From: Methanosarcina sp.
GTDB lineage: Archaea; Halobacteriota; Methanosarcinia; Methanosarcinales; Methanosarcinaceae
DNA length: 13,931 nt
Reading direction: 5' to 3'
Assembly (NCBI GenBank): GCA_013331265.1
Contig: DUGS01000049.1
Span: forward strand, 2,776-16,706
Position 1 is the first letter of the stretch, and each line of letters opens with the position of its first letter. Below, in pieces: positions 1 to 7,106 of this stretch. A program made the translations under genes and the position numbers. The notes beneath the pieces were generated by a model. It saw only the letters and a list, made by a program, of their open reading frames with translations, had not been told where the DNA came from and made no database searches.

Positions 1-733
1 TATCCACAAACGGTCCTTCATCAACTCTTTCTTTCGGGTCAATATACCCTTCAAGCACGATCTCGGAATGCGGCACTTTTACCCCGTTTGAGCACTCAAA
101 GAGTTCCACCGGAGCCCCCCGAAGGGCAGCTGCATATTCAAATTCTTTTCCAACAGGGACCCTTGTAGAGGTTGCGTAAATAATTGCAGGGTCGCAGCCG
201 ATAACAATCGCGACAGGCAGAGGTTCGCCTTTTTCGGCAGCTTTTTTATGCAGGAGGTAGGTGTGCCTTGGAGGAACAAGCCGGGCTGCAAGTTTATCTT
301 TTCCTGCGAGCATAAGGCGGTGGATTGAAGCATTCATCATGCCTCCGTATTCGGAAACAACAATTCCCGCAGTTATATATGGTGCACCATCTTTTTCAAA
401 ATGGGTAAGAATAGGAAGTTTTGTCAGGTCAACCTCGTTTTCTATTACCTCAAGGGTAGGAGACTCTGAAACCAGCCGTACTTCACCTTCTGGAGAAACC
501 TCGGAGAGCCTCTTTATGATTTCCTCTTTAGGGACCCCGAGCATTGAAGAGAGCTCATCCCTGGACCCGAGAAGGTTCATAATGACCTTTGAGCCTGAAA
601 TATCGTGGAAGAGAACAGGAGCTTTTGTTTTTTTTGCAATTCTTGAAGCCTCGAACCTCGGGGAGACGGGCTGCTTAACTTCGACCAGTTTTCCGCTTTC
701 TTTTAACCGGTCTATGAAATCTCTATAAGTCAT
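1..733 (-). CDS. UbiD-family prenyl-FMN-dependent decarboxylase (N-terminal 244 residues; 3' end outside window)
   Basis: Reading the minus strand from the ATG at 733 gives an open frame to the window edge, beginning MTYRDFIDRLKESGK. An in-frame stop lies nine codons upstream, so the start is firm, although there is no clear Shine-Dalgarno. The fragment carries UbiD-family signatures: NASIHR at 134-139, the RH pair at 156-157, EFEYAAALRGAPVELFEC at 197-214, SEIVLEG at 223-229 and EGPFVD at 239-244. By spacing to characterised UbiD/Fdc1 enzymes, N134 and H157 should help bind the metal and prenyl-FMN, and R139, E239 and D244 should be the catalytic triad. About 180-200 C-terminal residues are missing. 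Methanosarcina makes no ubiquinone, so a quinone role is unlikely. In archaea a UbiD homologue decarboxylates trans-anhydromevalonate phosphate in the modified mevalonate pathway, which is a reasonable but unproven assignment. It lies 360 bp downstream of citrate synthase on the same strand and is probably transcribed separately. Confidence 0.9.
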   Translation of the reverse strand, partial: MTYRDFIDRLKESGKLVEVKQPVSPRFEASRIAKKTKAPVLFHDISGSKVIMNLLGSRDELSSMLGVPKEEIIKRLSEVSPEGEVRLVSESPTLEVIENEVDLTKLPILTHFEKDGAPYITAGIVVSEYGGMMNASIHRLMLAGKDKLAARLVPPRHTYLLHKKAAEKGEPLPVAIVIGCDPAIIYATSTRVPVGKEFEYAAALRGAPVELFECSNGVKVPHSEIVLEGYIDPKERVDEGPFVD

Positions 734-844
734 GGGTATCTGGATACCAAAAAGCTGTCAGATGATAAAAAGATTATCTGATCCCAGGTTCAAAAGCTTC
801 AGCTATGTTACCTGATATCAGTTGCAATAAGATTAAAATGATAA

Positions 845-874
845 GATAGGACTTTATCAGATAGGACTTTATCA
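845..874. repeat. Perfect 15-bp tandem duplication
   Basis: The unit GATAGGACTTTATCA occurs twice with no gap, at 845-859 and 860-874. It lies in the leader region upstream of the minus-strand UbiD-family gene. The outer edges also form a short inverted repeat (ATGATAA at 838-844, TTATCAT at 869-875). Nothing shows whether it is regulatory or a neutral slippage product. Confidence 0.85.
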
Positions 875-910
875 TGAAAGTTCTGTTTCGTTTGAATTCT
901 TATCCGGTCT

Positions 911-942
911 ATGAACCTGTTTTGCTTATGAACCTGTTTTGC
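911..942. repeat. 15-bp direct repeat, period 17
   Basis: ATGAACCTGTTTTGC occurs at 911-925 and again at 928-942, separated by TT. It is non-coding and unrelated in sequence to the 15-bp duplication 40 bp away. Confidence 0.85.
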
Positions 943-1093
943 CTGAAAAGCCGGTTCTGTTTCTGGTCCTAAGTTTCGCTTTGTTAGATTCTGTCTGTCA
1001 GACCTTATCTGCCAGATCCGGTTTCTATTTATCTTCTATTTCTATTCGTTTGTTTCTGCCGTTTTTCAGGCGCAACAGGGCTTTTTCGAGATT

Positions 1094-2161
1094 TTAGCAT
1101 TCATCGAGCATGAAGATCCTGGGCCTTATGATCCTCTTCTTCTCATACTGGTCAAAGCAGTGGGCTATCCAGCCTGAGATTCTTCCGATTGCAAAAATTG
1201 AGGTCGCAAGCTGAGGGGGAATCTCCATATATTTGTAGATGACTCCGGAATAAAAATCAATGTTCGGATAAATCGGCTTTCCTCTCTTTTCTACAAGCTC
1301 GCGAATAACATTATTTTCGATTTCCTCGGCTATTGAGTACCAGCGCATATCCCCTTTAACTTCAGCCAGTCTCCTGGAGAGCTGCTTGAATATTGTGCCT
1401 CTTGGGTCATATGTCTTGTAGACCCTATGCCCGAAACCCATTATTTTCTCTCTTTTTTTGATTTTTTCGAGGACGTACATCTCGGCATTTTCAGGGCTGG
1501 CTATTTCTTCAAGCATGGTCATCACTTCTGCTCTTGCTCCTCCATGAAGAGGACCTTTGAGTGTGCAGAGCCCGGAAACAACAGCAGAATAAAGGTCTGA
1601 TAAAGTTGAAGCTGTAACTCTAGAAGAAAAGGTAGAAGCATTCAGTTCATGCTCGGCACTGAGAATAAAGTCTTTTTCCATGATTTCGGCTTCAAGCGGG
1701 TCCGGCTTGATTCCTTTTATCATATACAGGAAATTGGCTCCATGGGAAAGGGAAGGATCAGGGGGTACAGGTTCCTTTCCGTTTGCCGTTCTATAATAAG
1801 CAGCAACAATGGTTGGGACCACGGCAATTAACCTTATGGCTTTTCTCATATTCCCTTCTTGAGAGTTGTCATTCAGGTCCGGATCAAATTGCGATATGAA
1901 AGAAACAACAGTGCGCAGCGCTTCCATGGCATCGATATTTAAATTGCACATGCGGATTATGTCCATTACCTCCCTGTTGATTCCGCGTTCCGCATGCAGG
2001 CGGGCTGAGTACTCGGCAAGTTCCTGTTTTCCTGGGAGTTCTCCCCGGATTAGCAGATAGGAAACTGCATCATAGGGAAGATCGATTAGTTCGTTGATAT
2101 CGACGTCCCTGTACTTCAGAATGCCCTCCAGCCCGTCTATGAAACATATATTTTTACTCAT
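1094..2161 (-). CDS. Citrate synthase
   Basis: Condenses oxaloacetate with acetyl-CoA to give citrate and CoA in the cytoplasm. The 355-residue protein carries the family's active-site landmarks: H171 in the AEHELNAS segment, H206 in GPLHGGA, the signature GFGHRVYKTYDPR at 242-254 with H245 and R254, D302 in NIDFYSG, and R327 in GRISGWIAH. The start is well supported: GAGGT sits 6 bases upstream, and an in-frame TAG lies two codons before the ATG. The N-terminus is short compared with many citrate synthases, entering the FIDGLEGILKYRD segment at residue 7, but nothing essential is missing. Aconitase lies upstream on the same strand, 410 bp away, so the two are functionally paired but may have separate promoters. 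In Methanosarcina this enzyme starts the incomplete oxidative TCA branch that supplies 2-oxoglutarate for glutamate synthesis. Confidence 0.96.
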   Translation of the reverse strand: MSKNICFIDGLEGILKYRDVDINELIDLPYDAVSYLLIRGELPGKQELAEYSARLHAERGINREVMDIIRMCNLNIDAMEALRTVVSFISQFDPDLNDNSQEGNMRKAIRLIAVVPTIVAAYYRTANGKEPVPPDPSLSHGANFLYMIKGIKPDPLEAEIMEKDFILSAEHELNASTFSSRVTASTLSDLYSAVVSGLCTLKGPLHGGARAEVMTMLEEIASPENAEMYVLEKIKKREKIMGFGHRVYKTYDPRGTIFKQLSRRLAEVKGDMRWYSIAEEIENNVIRELVEKRGKPIYPNIDFYSGVIYKYMEIPPQLATSIFAIGRISGWIAHCFDQYEKKRIIRPRIFMLDEC

Positions 2162-2167
2162 TTTCTA

Positions 2168-2172
2168 CCTCG
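2168..2172 (-). promoter_or_regulatory. Shine-Dalgarno site of citrate synthase
   Basis: On the minus strand GAGGT precedes the ATG at 2161 by 6 bases. With the in-frame TAG just upstream of the ATG, it fixes the start codon. Confidence 0.75.
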
Positions 2173-2484
2173 CAGTCATGCCTAGAGGATTTTTCGAAAA
2201 ACTTTGAAATTGGAGAATCCTCTGATTATACGTGAAAGATTTAACACGAAGGACTTTTGGGTCCAAAAATAGATGACAATGCAATTGTATTATCATCAAA
2301 TTAGTATATTAAATTTGTTGAAATTGTAAATTCAACTCATTTTTAATATATTTATCTAAATTAAGATCCGTGCCTCTTTTAACCTTTTAACTGTTTCTAA
2401 CTATAAATATAATTTTCCAGTGTAATGTAACTCAAAAATATCTATTTTGCCTGAAATAATCCTCTATCGGGCCCGGATAAAGTG

Positions 2485-2531
2485 AGAGGTCCTGAAAAAA
2501 GAAAAGCATTATTCAGGTTTGCAGGACCTCT
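2485..2531 (-). terminator. Stem-loop downstream of aconitase, probable transcription end
   Basis: Perfect 10-bp arms AGAGGTCCTG (2485-2494) and CAGGACCTCT (2522-2531) flank a 27-base loop. The structure begins about 41 bases after the aconitase stop. In the minus-strand transcript the loop holds a U-rich tract (read as TTTTCTTTTTT), which fits archaeal U-run termination. The arms could instead act as a processing or stability element. Confidence 0.5.
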
Positions 2532-2571
2532 TTAAAAATCTTCTTTTTACTGTTCTGGCATTAGTAACCTG

Positions 2572-5382
2572 TTATTTTTTCTTTACAGAATCACGCAGGA
2601 ACTTATGCAATATCCCACCGTTCCTGTAGTACTCTATTTCCACAGCAGAATCCAGCCTCAGTGCTACTTTAAACTCTATTTCTTTCCCGCTGTCGTCCTT
2701 TGCCTTTACGGTAAGCTCTCCGTGGGGCTCCATTTTTTCAATTCCAAGGATGTCATAGCTCTCCTTTCCTGTAAGCCCGAGAGTATCTGCATTTTCTCCT
2801 GCCTTAAACTGCAGGGGAAGAACTCCCATACCCACAAGGTTGCTTCTGTGGATGCGCTCAAAGGACTCGGCAATAACTGCTTTTACACCAAGGAGGAATG
2901 TTCCTTTTGCTGCCCAGTCGCGGGAACTGCCTGTTCCGTATTCTTTTCCTGCAATAACAATCAAAGGGACATTATTATCCGCATACAGCAAAGATGCGTC
3001 ATAGATCGGTATTCCCTCTTCACAGGCTTCAGGCGGGAAAGCTTCTCCTTTGAGATGGTAGACAGTCCATCCTCCTTCCCTGCTTACAAACCTGTTTCTG
3101 AGCCGGATATTTGCGAAGGTCCCGCGCATCATTACCTCATGGTTGCCCCTGCGTGAACCGTAAGAATTGAAATCTTTCTGGTCAACACCCCAGGACATCA
3201 GGTATCTGCCTGCAGGGCTCTCTGCCGGAATATCGCCTGCTGGGGAAATGTGGTCCGTAGTGATGCTATCCCCGAAAACGGCAAGGACTCTTGAATTCCG
3301 TATATCTCCGGGCAGAGGCAGAGTAAGCGGGAAATCCACAAAATAAGGTGGTTCCTGGATATAAGTTGAGGTCGGACTCCAGTCATAAAGGGTGCCCCCA
3401 GGGACTTCCAGCTCTTTCCAGAGTTTTGCGCCTTCCAGAACACCCGAGTATTCTTTTTTAAACATTTCAGGCCTGACACTGTTCTTTTCTACCTGCTTTA
3501 TCTCATCCTGCCCGGGCCAGATATCTCTGAGATATACAGGCAGCCCGTTAGGGTCATATGCAAGCGGATCGGTTTCGAAGTTTATATTCACAGTGCCTGC
3601 TATTGCATATGCAACAACAAGTGGTGGGGAAGCGAGGTAGTTTGCTCTTACATGGGGATTGATCCTGCCTTCAAAGTTCCTGTTCCCGCTGAGTACGGCT
3701 GCAACTGTAAGGTCCTTTTCTTTGATTTCTTTTGCAACCTGTTCTGGTAGAGGCCCGCTGTTTCCTATGCAGGTCATACAGCCGTACCCGACCTGGTGGA
3801 AACCCAGAGCCTCAAGATAAGGTAGAAGACCTGCGGCTCCAAGGTACTCGGTAGCCACTCTTGAACCTGGAGACAGGCTTGTTTTCACAAAGGGTTTTAC
3901 CTTCAGGCCTCTTTCAATAGCCTTTTTTGCGAGCAGCCCGGCCCCTATGAGAACCGATGGGTTAGAGGTATTGGTACATGAAGTAATGGCTGCGATAACA
4001 ACGGAACCATGTGTGACCCTGAAGTCTCTCTCGGTGGAGTCAACCTTTTCTATCTTTTCCTCTACCGAGGCTTCGGATTCTTCAACAGGTGTTCCTCCTT
4101 CTCCCAGCCAGCGCAAATAAGCAGGGTCTCTGGCAAGCTCAGTGCCTGCTTCCTTCTTTCTTATGAAGGTCTGCCTCATTATTTCACGGAAATTCTCAGA
4201 GACCTCATTCAGGAAAAGCTGGTCCTGCGGGCGTTTGGGACCTGCAAGGCAGGGCTTTACGGTACTCATATCAAGTTCGAGGTTACTGCTGAATACAGGT
4301 TCGGGTTTGTTGACAGAGTAAAGAAGGTCCTGTGCTTCCAGGTACTTTTTCACAAGATCAACCTGTTCATCGCTCCTGCCTGTCCTCTTCAGGTAGTCCA
4401 GAGTCTCAAGGTCAGGAGGGAAAATCCCAAGAGTTGCCCCGTATTCCGGAGCCATGTTTGAAATAGTTGCCCTGTCAGGAAGGCTGAGGAAGTTAAGGCC
4501 GGGCCCGTAGAACTCGACAAACTTGCCGACAACTCCGTGTTTTCTTAACATTTTTGTGATCGTGAGAACAAGGTCAGTAGCGGTAACTCCGGGTCCCAGT
4601 TTTCCGTAGAGTTTAAAGCCGACAACCTCAGGAACAGGCATATAGTAAGGCTGCCCGAGCATTACGGCTTCGGCTTCTATGCCGCCTACTCCCCAGCCGA
4701 GCACTCCTATCCCGTTGATCATTGTTGTATGGGAGTCAGTCCCTACAAGAGTGTCCGGGAAAGCAAATAGTTCTCCTTCTTTCTCTTTCAGGTGCACAAG
4801 CGGGGTCAGATATTCAAGGTTTACCTGATGGATAATTCCTCTTCCTGGAGGCACAACCCTGAAATTGTCAAAGGCTTTCTGTGCCCAGCGGAGGACGGTA
4901 TAACGCTCTTTGTTGCGTTCAAACTCCTTTTTCTCATTTTCCCCAAGAGCATATGCCGTGCCGTAAGAGTCAACCTGGACCGAATGGTCAATAACCATGT
5001 CGGCAGGGATTACAGGGTTGATTTTAGCAGGGTCTCCTCCAAGGCGCTCCATTGCCGAGCGGAGGGCTGCCAGGTCAACTACTGCAGGAACACCAGTGAA
5101 GTCCTGCATGACTACCCTTGAAGGAATAAACGGAATATCCCTTTCACTTATATTTTCAGGGCTCCAGCGGGCAAGAGCTTCCACGTCTTCTGCAGTTATT
5201 ATCCTCTTTTCAGTATCCGCATGCCGGAGCATGGATTCCAGCAGGATCCTTATAGAGTAGGGGAGCAGGGAAATCCCTTCAAAGCCCTTTTCTTCCAGTT
5301 TCTTCAGTCTGTAAATCGTAGCTTTTCCGGCAGTTGTTTCGATGCTGTCTCTTACCCCAAAGGGGTCCAGGCCTTCTCTCAT
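2572..5382 (-). CDS. Aconitate hydratase, AcnA/IRP1 type
   Basis: Interconverts citrate and isocitrate through cis-aconitate using a [4Fe-4S] cluster; cytoplasmic. The start chosen is the ATG at 5382, giving 936 residues. GGAGGT lies 10 bases upstream of it, and a TTG seven codons further upstream would place that site inside the gene. Visible landmarks, numbered from the ATG: GTDSHTTMINGIGVLGWGVGG at about 214-234, the cluster cysteine in SCTNTS (C469), the other two in GCMTCIGNSG (C535, C538), FGDSITTDHISPAGDIP at about 703-719, YGSRRGNHEVMMRGTF at about 741-756, and the C-terminal swivel-domain motif KEYGTGSSRDWAAKG at about 813-827. Length and motif order match full-length AcnA. It lies upstream of citrate synthase on the same strand, which supports a shared role in making isocitrate for 2-oxoglutarate synthesis. 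Confidence 0.97.
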   Translation of the reverse strand: MREGLDPFGVRDSIETTAGKATIYRLKKLEEKGFEGISLLPYSIRILLESMLRHADTEKRIITAEDVEALARWSPENISERDIPFIPSRVVMQDFTGVPAVVDLAALRSAMERLGGDPAKINPVIPADMVIDHSVQVDSYGTAYALGENEKKEFERNKERYTVLRWAQKAFDNFRVVPPGRGIIHQVNLEYLTPLVHLKEKEGELFAFPDTLVGTDSHTTMINGIGVLGWGVGGIEAEAVMLGQPYYMPVPEVVGFKLYGKLGPGVTATDLVLTITKMLRKHGVVGKFVEFYGPGLNFLSLPDRATISNMAPEYGATLGIFPPDLETLDYLKRTGRSDEQVDLVKKYLEAQDLLYSVNKPEPVFSSNLELDMSTVKPCLAGPKRPQDQLFLNEVSENFREIMRQTFIRKKEAGTELARDPAYLRWLGEGGTPVEESEASVEEKIEKVDSTERDFRVTHGSVVIAAITSCTNTSNPSVLIGAGLLAKKAIERGLKVKPFVKTSLSPGSRVATEYLGAAGLLPYLEALGFHQVGYGCMTCIGNSGPLPEQVAKEIKEKDLTVAAVLSGNRNFEGRINPHVRANYLASPPLVVAYAIAGTVNINFETDPLAYDPNGLPVYLRDIWPGQDEIKQVEKNSVRPEMFKKEYSGVLEGAKLWKELEVPGGTLYDWSPTSTYIQEPPYFVDFPLTLPLPGDIRNSRVLAVFGDSITTDHISPAGDIPAESPAGRYLMSWGVDQKDFNSYGSRRGNHEVMMRGTFANIRLRNRFVSREGGWTVYHLKGEAFPPEACEEGIPIYDASLLYADNNVPLIVIAGKEYGTGSSRDWAAKGTFLLGVKAVIAESFERIHRSNLVGMGVLPLQFKAGENADTLGLTGKESYDILGIEKMEPHGELTVKAKDDSGKEIEFKVALRLDSAVEIEYYRNGGILHKFLRDSVKKK

Positions 5383-5392
5383 TGTATTTTTT

Positions 5393-5398
5393 ACCTCC
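5393..5398 (-). promoter_or_regulatory. Shine-Dalgarno site deciding the aconitase start
   Basis: Minus-strand GGAGGT lies 10 bases before the ATG at 5382. It falls inside the longer frame that would begin at a TTG at 5403, so the ATG is preferred. Confidence 0.75.
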
Positions 5399-5490
5399 AG
5401 CAAGAATATGATATAAAATGATGAGCTGTTTATTGATTGCTTTTTATGAGTTATTTTTTGATTCTTGTCTCACTTTTCTTTATCCTGTGA

Positions 5491-5539
5491 GAGCCCAATC
5501 TTATCTTTAGAGCATTTTGAGCCCAATCTTATCTTTAGA
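5491..5539. repeat. 21-bp direct repeat, period 28, upstream of aconitase
   Basis: Two identical 21-bp copies beginning GAGCCCAATC and ending TATCTTTAGA occupy 5491-5511 and 5519-5539, with a 7-base spacer. They lie 109-157 bp upstream of the aconitase ATG. They could be paired regulator sites or another of the short duplications common in this window. Confidence 0.85.
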
Positions 5540-6008
5540 CTACTTTAGTCCTTCGGGCTTATTATCTTCATGCTTCCGGGAAACAGACATTTTCTTATTC
5601 TTATCTAATTTTATTTGCCCTGTATGTGCATACCCAGATGAATAATAGAAAATTCCTGGACGGTTAACCCCGGGGAAGTAATTACGAGGTACCTGAACAT
5701 TATCGGCGCTTCAAGCATTTAATTAAGTTATATGCTCAGGCTGTACTTCATATAATAAATATAATTAAGTCTTTAGCTGAGTAGTGGTTCACCTTTCTCC
5801 AGTAAACCCTATCCTGCTATAAATCAGATTCTCTTCTTATACGTGTCGAGTTCACGAGGACTAATAAGGATGGAAATGTAGAATATTATCTCAAGGAAGG
5901 GCATCTTTCTTCAATGTATCGACCCTCTTAATTGCGGTACGGGTCTGTAAGTTATTTTTTCCTGACAGGCGGACCAGCCCAGAGCGGCTCGGGGGAGAAA
6001 TAAACTGA

Positions 6009-6332
6009 GAAATTCTCTTCGAGTCCGGAATAGATAAAACAATTAATCAGGAACTGCTGGCATTTTTACTCAAGATCAAGGAAAAAACAGGTTTATATCC
6101 TCTATTTAAGGGCGCTTTCTTCGTCAATCCAATTTTCCGGCACCTCCAGAGTTTCAATATCATAGCGGGATTTACAATATTCCGGCAAGATAACCCCGAG
6201 CCTGGTAGCAACGTAAACAGAAAAAGATATTAGATCCCAGAATGAAACGGTTTATGCAATTACGGACCGTATACAGCAGTGCTGGCGCAGAGACTGCTTC
6301 GGGCTATGGACATTCCGGAAGAAAACGAGTAA
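6009..6332 (+). pseudogene. Possible decayed coding frame interrupted by TAG and TGA
   Basis: Between the TGA at 6006 and the TAA at 6330 one plus frame is open except for a TAG at 6231 and a TGA at 6243. The first part (74 codons) includes ELLAFLLKIKEKTGLYP and FKGAFFVNPIFRHLQSF. The last part (28 codons) ends GPYTAVLAQRLLRAMDIPEE and then a stop, which looks like a natural C-terminus. There is no start codon with a ribosome-binding site and no family is recognised. In Methanosarcina UAG can encode pyrrolysine, but the TGA 12 bases later argues against read-through of the whole frame. It overlaps an opposite-strand candidate, and at most one of the two is likely to be real. Confidence 0.3.
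6102..6251 (-). pseudogene. Possible C-terminal gene remnant, no start codon
   Basis: A 49-codon minus frame runs from just below an in-frame TAA (6252-6254) to a TAG at 6102-6104. Its translation includes VYVATRLGVILPEYC and RYDIETLEVPENWIDEE and has a natural-looking acidic C-terminus. The sequence after the stop becomes T-rich (a run near 6082-6088 in the transcript sense), as after a real gene. It has no ATG, GTG or TTG. The family is not recognised. It overlaps the plus-strand candidate in this spacer, so the choice between them is open. Confidence 0.25.
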
Positions 6333-6352
6333 CAGTTGTTTTACTTTAAGGC

Positions 6353-7090
6353 ATGGATGTGATATTCTTGCTAAAAAACAAACAGGACATATTCAAGAGA
6401 TTCTCAAAATCCGGTTGCAGGTTCAGGAAAAATCCGGAGTCAGGGAAGGATTCGTTACGTGACTCTTTCATAGGGTCCAGTCCTGTCATCGATGCCGAGT
6501 TTGTCGAAGTTAGCGAAGACCCTGCTTCCGGAGAAGACTATTCTGACGAAGTGGACTCTGAACTACTGGAAAATCTCAGAGAATACCTTAAAACGAGATC
6601 CAGGGAGGAAATCACTGAAATCTTTGAAGAGATCCGCAAAACTCTAGAAAAAAGAACCTCCAAAAGTGGATTTTCGGAAAATTGCCGGGAAAATACCTCT
6701 GCTTACGAAAAAATGCGAATGAAGGAGATTCCGGGAAGAGCTTTCAGGACGTTTTCTAAAACCGCCTGCCGCGGAAAGGACCAGGTTCTAAAAATCTCAA
6801 AGGCTGTCTCTTCAAAAGCCTCGGCAATAGCTTCTGAGGGCAAGGAGTCGGTAAAAGTCTCTTCAAAAAGACTCAACGACAGCTGGAGTAATCTAAGTCC
6901 AGGGGACCGCAAGTTAATCTCTGAAACTATAATTATGGTGATCGAGCTCGGTTTATTTAAGAAGTCTACCAGAGGCAAAAAGGCAGCATTTGTTGTCCTG
7001 TCAAGTATTTACAGACATCAAACGCCTGGCAGAAGGGATATGGAAGAGTTCATAGAAGAGGTGGGCAGGCGCCTTAAGCGCAGGCATTAG
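6353..7090 (+). CDS. Hypothetical basic protein, 245 residues, no recognised family
   Basis: I do not recognise this protein. The ATG at 6353 is the first start after an in-frame TAA two codons upstream. The ribosome-binding site is weak: only AAGG, directly before the start. No signal peptide or membrane segment is evident. Residues about 68-100 (SELLENLREYLKTRSREE onward) are charged and probably helical or coiled coil. Residues about 130-180 are rich in Ser, Lys and Ala. The C-terminal third, with LSPGDRKLISETIIMVIELG at about 180-199 and MEEFIEEVGRRLKRRH at the end, looks folded and ends strongly basic. It converges on the ViaA-like gene with 16 bp between stop codons, so any terminator must lie inside the neighbouring gene. 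That arrangement does not place it in the ravA-viaA operon. It is probably a lineage-restricted protein. Confidence 0.7.
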   Translation: MDVIFLLKNKQDIFKRFSKSGCRFRKNPESGKDSLRDSFIGSSPVIDAEFVEVSEDPASGEDYSDEVDSELLENLREYLKTRSREEITEIFEEIRKTLEKRTSKSGFSENCRENTSAYEKMRMKEIPGRAFRTFSKTACRGKDQVLKISKAVSSKASAIASEGKESVKVSSKRLNDSWSNLSPGDRKLISETIIMVIELGLFKKSTRGKKAAFVVLSSIYRHQTPGRRDMEEFIEEVGRRLKRRH

Positions 7091-7106
7091 GCACATTTAC
7101 TGCCCG

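Larger units (their letters stand above)
734..1093. other. Intergenic spacer with two short direct duplications
   Basis: This 360-bp gap between citrate synthase and the UbiD-family gene holds no credible coding frame. It contains a perfect 15-bp tandem duplication at 845-874 and a pair of 15-bp copies two bases apart at 911-942. The palindrome CTGATATCAG lies at 812-821. It should contain the promoter of the minus-strand UbiD-family gene; an AT-rich stretch near 763-772 is a weak TATA candidate. No T-run or hairpin that would clearly end the citrate synthase transcript was seen. Confidence 0.6.
2162..2571. other. Aconitase-citrate synthase spacer
   Basis: This 410-bp AT-rich gap has no credible gene. 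Its right end holds a stem-loop downstream of aconitase (2485-2531) and the short palindrome CGGGCCCG at 2468-2475. Its left end is the presumed leader and promoter of citrate synthase. There, AATTTAATATACTA on the minus strand (about 2298-2311) is a weak TATA candidate, and 8-bp inverted arms (AGAGGATT at 2184-2191, AATCCTCT at 2216-2223) lie just ahead of the ribosome-binding site. These arms could form a leader hairpin; no known regulator site is recognised. Confidence 0.5.
5383..6352. other. Long gene-free spacer with decayed-looking open frames
   Basis: About 970 bp separate the divergent aconitase and 245-residue protein genes. The aconitase-proximal part must carry the aconitase promoter and contains a 21-bp direct repeat at 5491-5539. 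From about 5806 to 6332 both strands hold stretches that read like protein but lack starts or are broken by stops. One is a plus frame at 5806-5925, with VEYYLKEGH and no start codon. No transposase, terminal inverted repeats or RNA gene was recognised. The interval is best read as promoter DNA next to the remains of one or more lost genes. Confidence 0.55.

Noticed and set aside
79..728. Frames of 84 and 155 codons at the left edge
   Set aside because: They overlap the minus-strand UbiD-family frame, which carries conserved family motifs throughout.
2605..5260. Several plus-strand frames of 80-183 codons
   Set aside because: All are antisense to the motif-complete aconitase gene and have no recognisable domains or ribosome-binding sites.
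5410..5417. TTTATAT-like element as the aconitase TATA box
   Set aside because: A transcript starting about 25 bp downstream would begin after the Shine-Dalgarno site, so the true promoter should lie further upstream.
5806..5925. Possible N-terminal transposase fragment reading VEFTRTNKDGNVEYYLKEGH
   Set aside because: No start codon, terminal repeats, catalytic motif or flanking target duplication was seen, so the resemblance is too weak to call an insertion-sequence remnant.
6231..6233. In-frame TAG as a pyrrolysine codon
   Set aside because: A TGA follows 12 bases later in the same frame and no start or family was found, so decay or chance is simpler.
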